NCBI GenBank assembly: GCA_003535775.1
Contig: DPYO01000166.1
Span: 881 to 16,372 of the forward strand
Direction: 5' to 3'
DNA: 15,492 nucleotides
DNA from: Fidelibacterota bacterium
Lineage (GTDB): Bacteria; Fidelibacterota; Marinisomatia; Marinisomatales; UBA8229
Position 1 is the stretch's first letter. Every line of letters starts with the position of its first letter. Below are positions 15,358 through 15,492 of this stretch, in pieces. The notes under the pieces are model-generated. The model was given only the letters and a program-made list of their open reading frames with translations, had not been told where the DNA came from and ran no database searches. Both the position numbers and the translations under genes were made by a program.

Positions 15358-15492
15358 ATGAACGACGCAAAATCCCAATCACCACCGTCCACTGAGCCCG
15401 CATCACGACCCGATCAAGGCAAGTTCCTCTGGTTGTGGATATGGTTCTGGCGTGTAACCCTGGTTGTCTCTCTCTCCTACGCTTGGTATTGC
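15358..15492 (+). CDS. N-terminus of a probable membrane-anchored protein, cut by the window edge
   Basis: An open frame of 45 codons with no stop before the window end. A polar, Pro/Ser-rich start (MNDAKSQSPPSTEP then ASRPDQGK) leads into a strongly hydrophobic, Trp-rich stretch (about 23-44: FLWLWIWFWRVTLVVSLSYA), which looks like a signal anchor or first transmembrane helix with a cytoplasmic N-terminus. An in-frame ATG at 15340 would add six residues; neither start has a clear SD. Base composition is higher in GC than all upstream genes (about 54% over 15301-15492 by hand count), with GC-rich codons such as CCG, CCC and ACC. I do not recognise the family from this fragment. Confidence 0.5.
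   Translation, partial: MNDAKSQSPPSTEPASRPDQGKFLWLWIWFWRVTLVVSLSYAWYC

Overview
The window looks like ordinary bacterial chromosome, low in GC (roughly 40% by eye), with densely packed genes and frequent 1-8 base overlaps. The closest fit is a member of the FCB superphylum, probably a marine Candidatus Marinimicrobia (SAR406)-like lineage. The pointers are a single-chain glycine dehydrogenase, a YbeY with the Bacteroidetes-style HGxLHLxGYxD motif, a class A RNase P RNA, and a secreted PNGase F-like protein with a GDGI-type C-terminal domain. This placement is inference from protein style, not from a marker-gene tree.

Left part, minus strand (1-4918): read in the direction of transcription, gcvP (glycine decarboxylase P-protein) is followed with a one-base overlap by a lipoprotein-like PNGase F homologue. 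After about 156 bases comes a small, possibly truncated hypothetical gene with a strong Shine-Dalgarno and a good -10 box. A 177-base divergent intergenic region separates gcvP from lhgO.

Right part, plus strand (5096-15132): lhgO (L-2-hydroxyglutarate dehydrogenase/oxidase) is followed by a 241-base gap. That gap holds two overlapping micro-ORFs, a small hairpin and a clear intrinsic terminator just upstream of a DUF164-type zinc-ribbon coiled-coil gene. Then come rnpB (RNase P RNA) and a tightly spaced cluster recJ - fabH - acyl-CoA dehydrogenase - pgpH-type HD phosphohydrolase - ybeY - mazG. Four of the five junctions in that cluster overlap by 4-8 bases, so it is very likely one operon. 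It ends in an intrinsic terminator at 15162-15182. The cluster mixes RNA processing (rnpB, ybeY), DNA repair (recJ), nucleotide-pool cleaning (mazG), cyclic dinucleotide turnover (pgpH-like) and fatty acid metabolism (fabH, acd).

Right edge (15183-15492): an AT-rich stretch with a TATAAT box is followed by about 200 bases of clearly higher GC. These carry the start of a probable membrane-anchored protein that runs off the window.

I see no CRISPR array, tRNA, insertion sequence or phage gene, and no convincing new defence or mobile system. The most unusual items are the PNGase F-like lipoprotein joined to gcvP with an apparently altered active site, the leader/attenuator-like segment before the zinc-ribbon gene, and the compositional break at the right edge.
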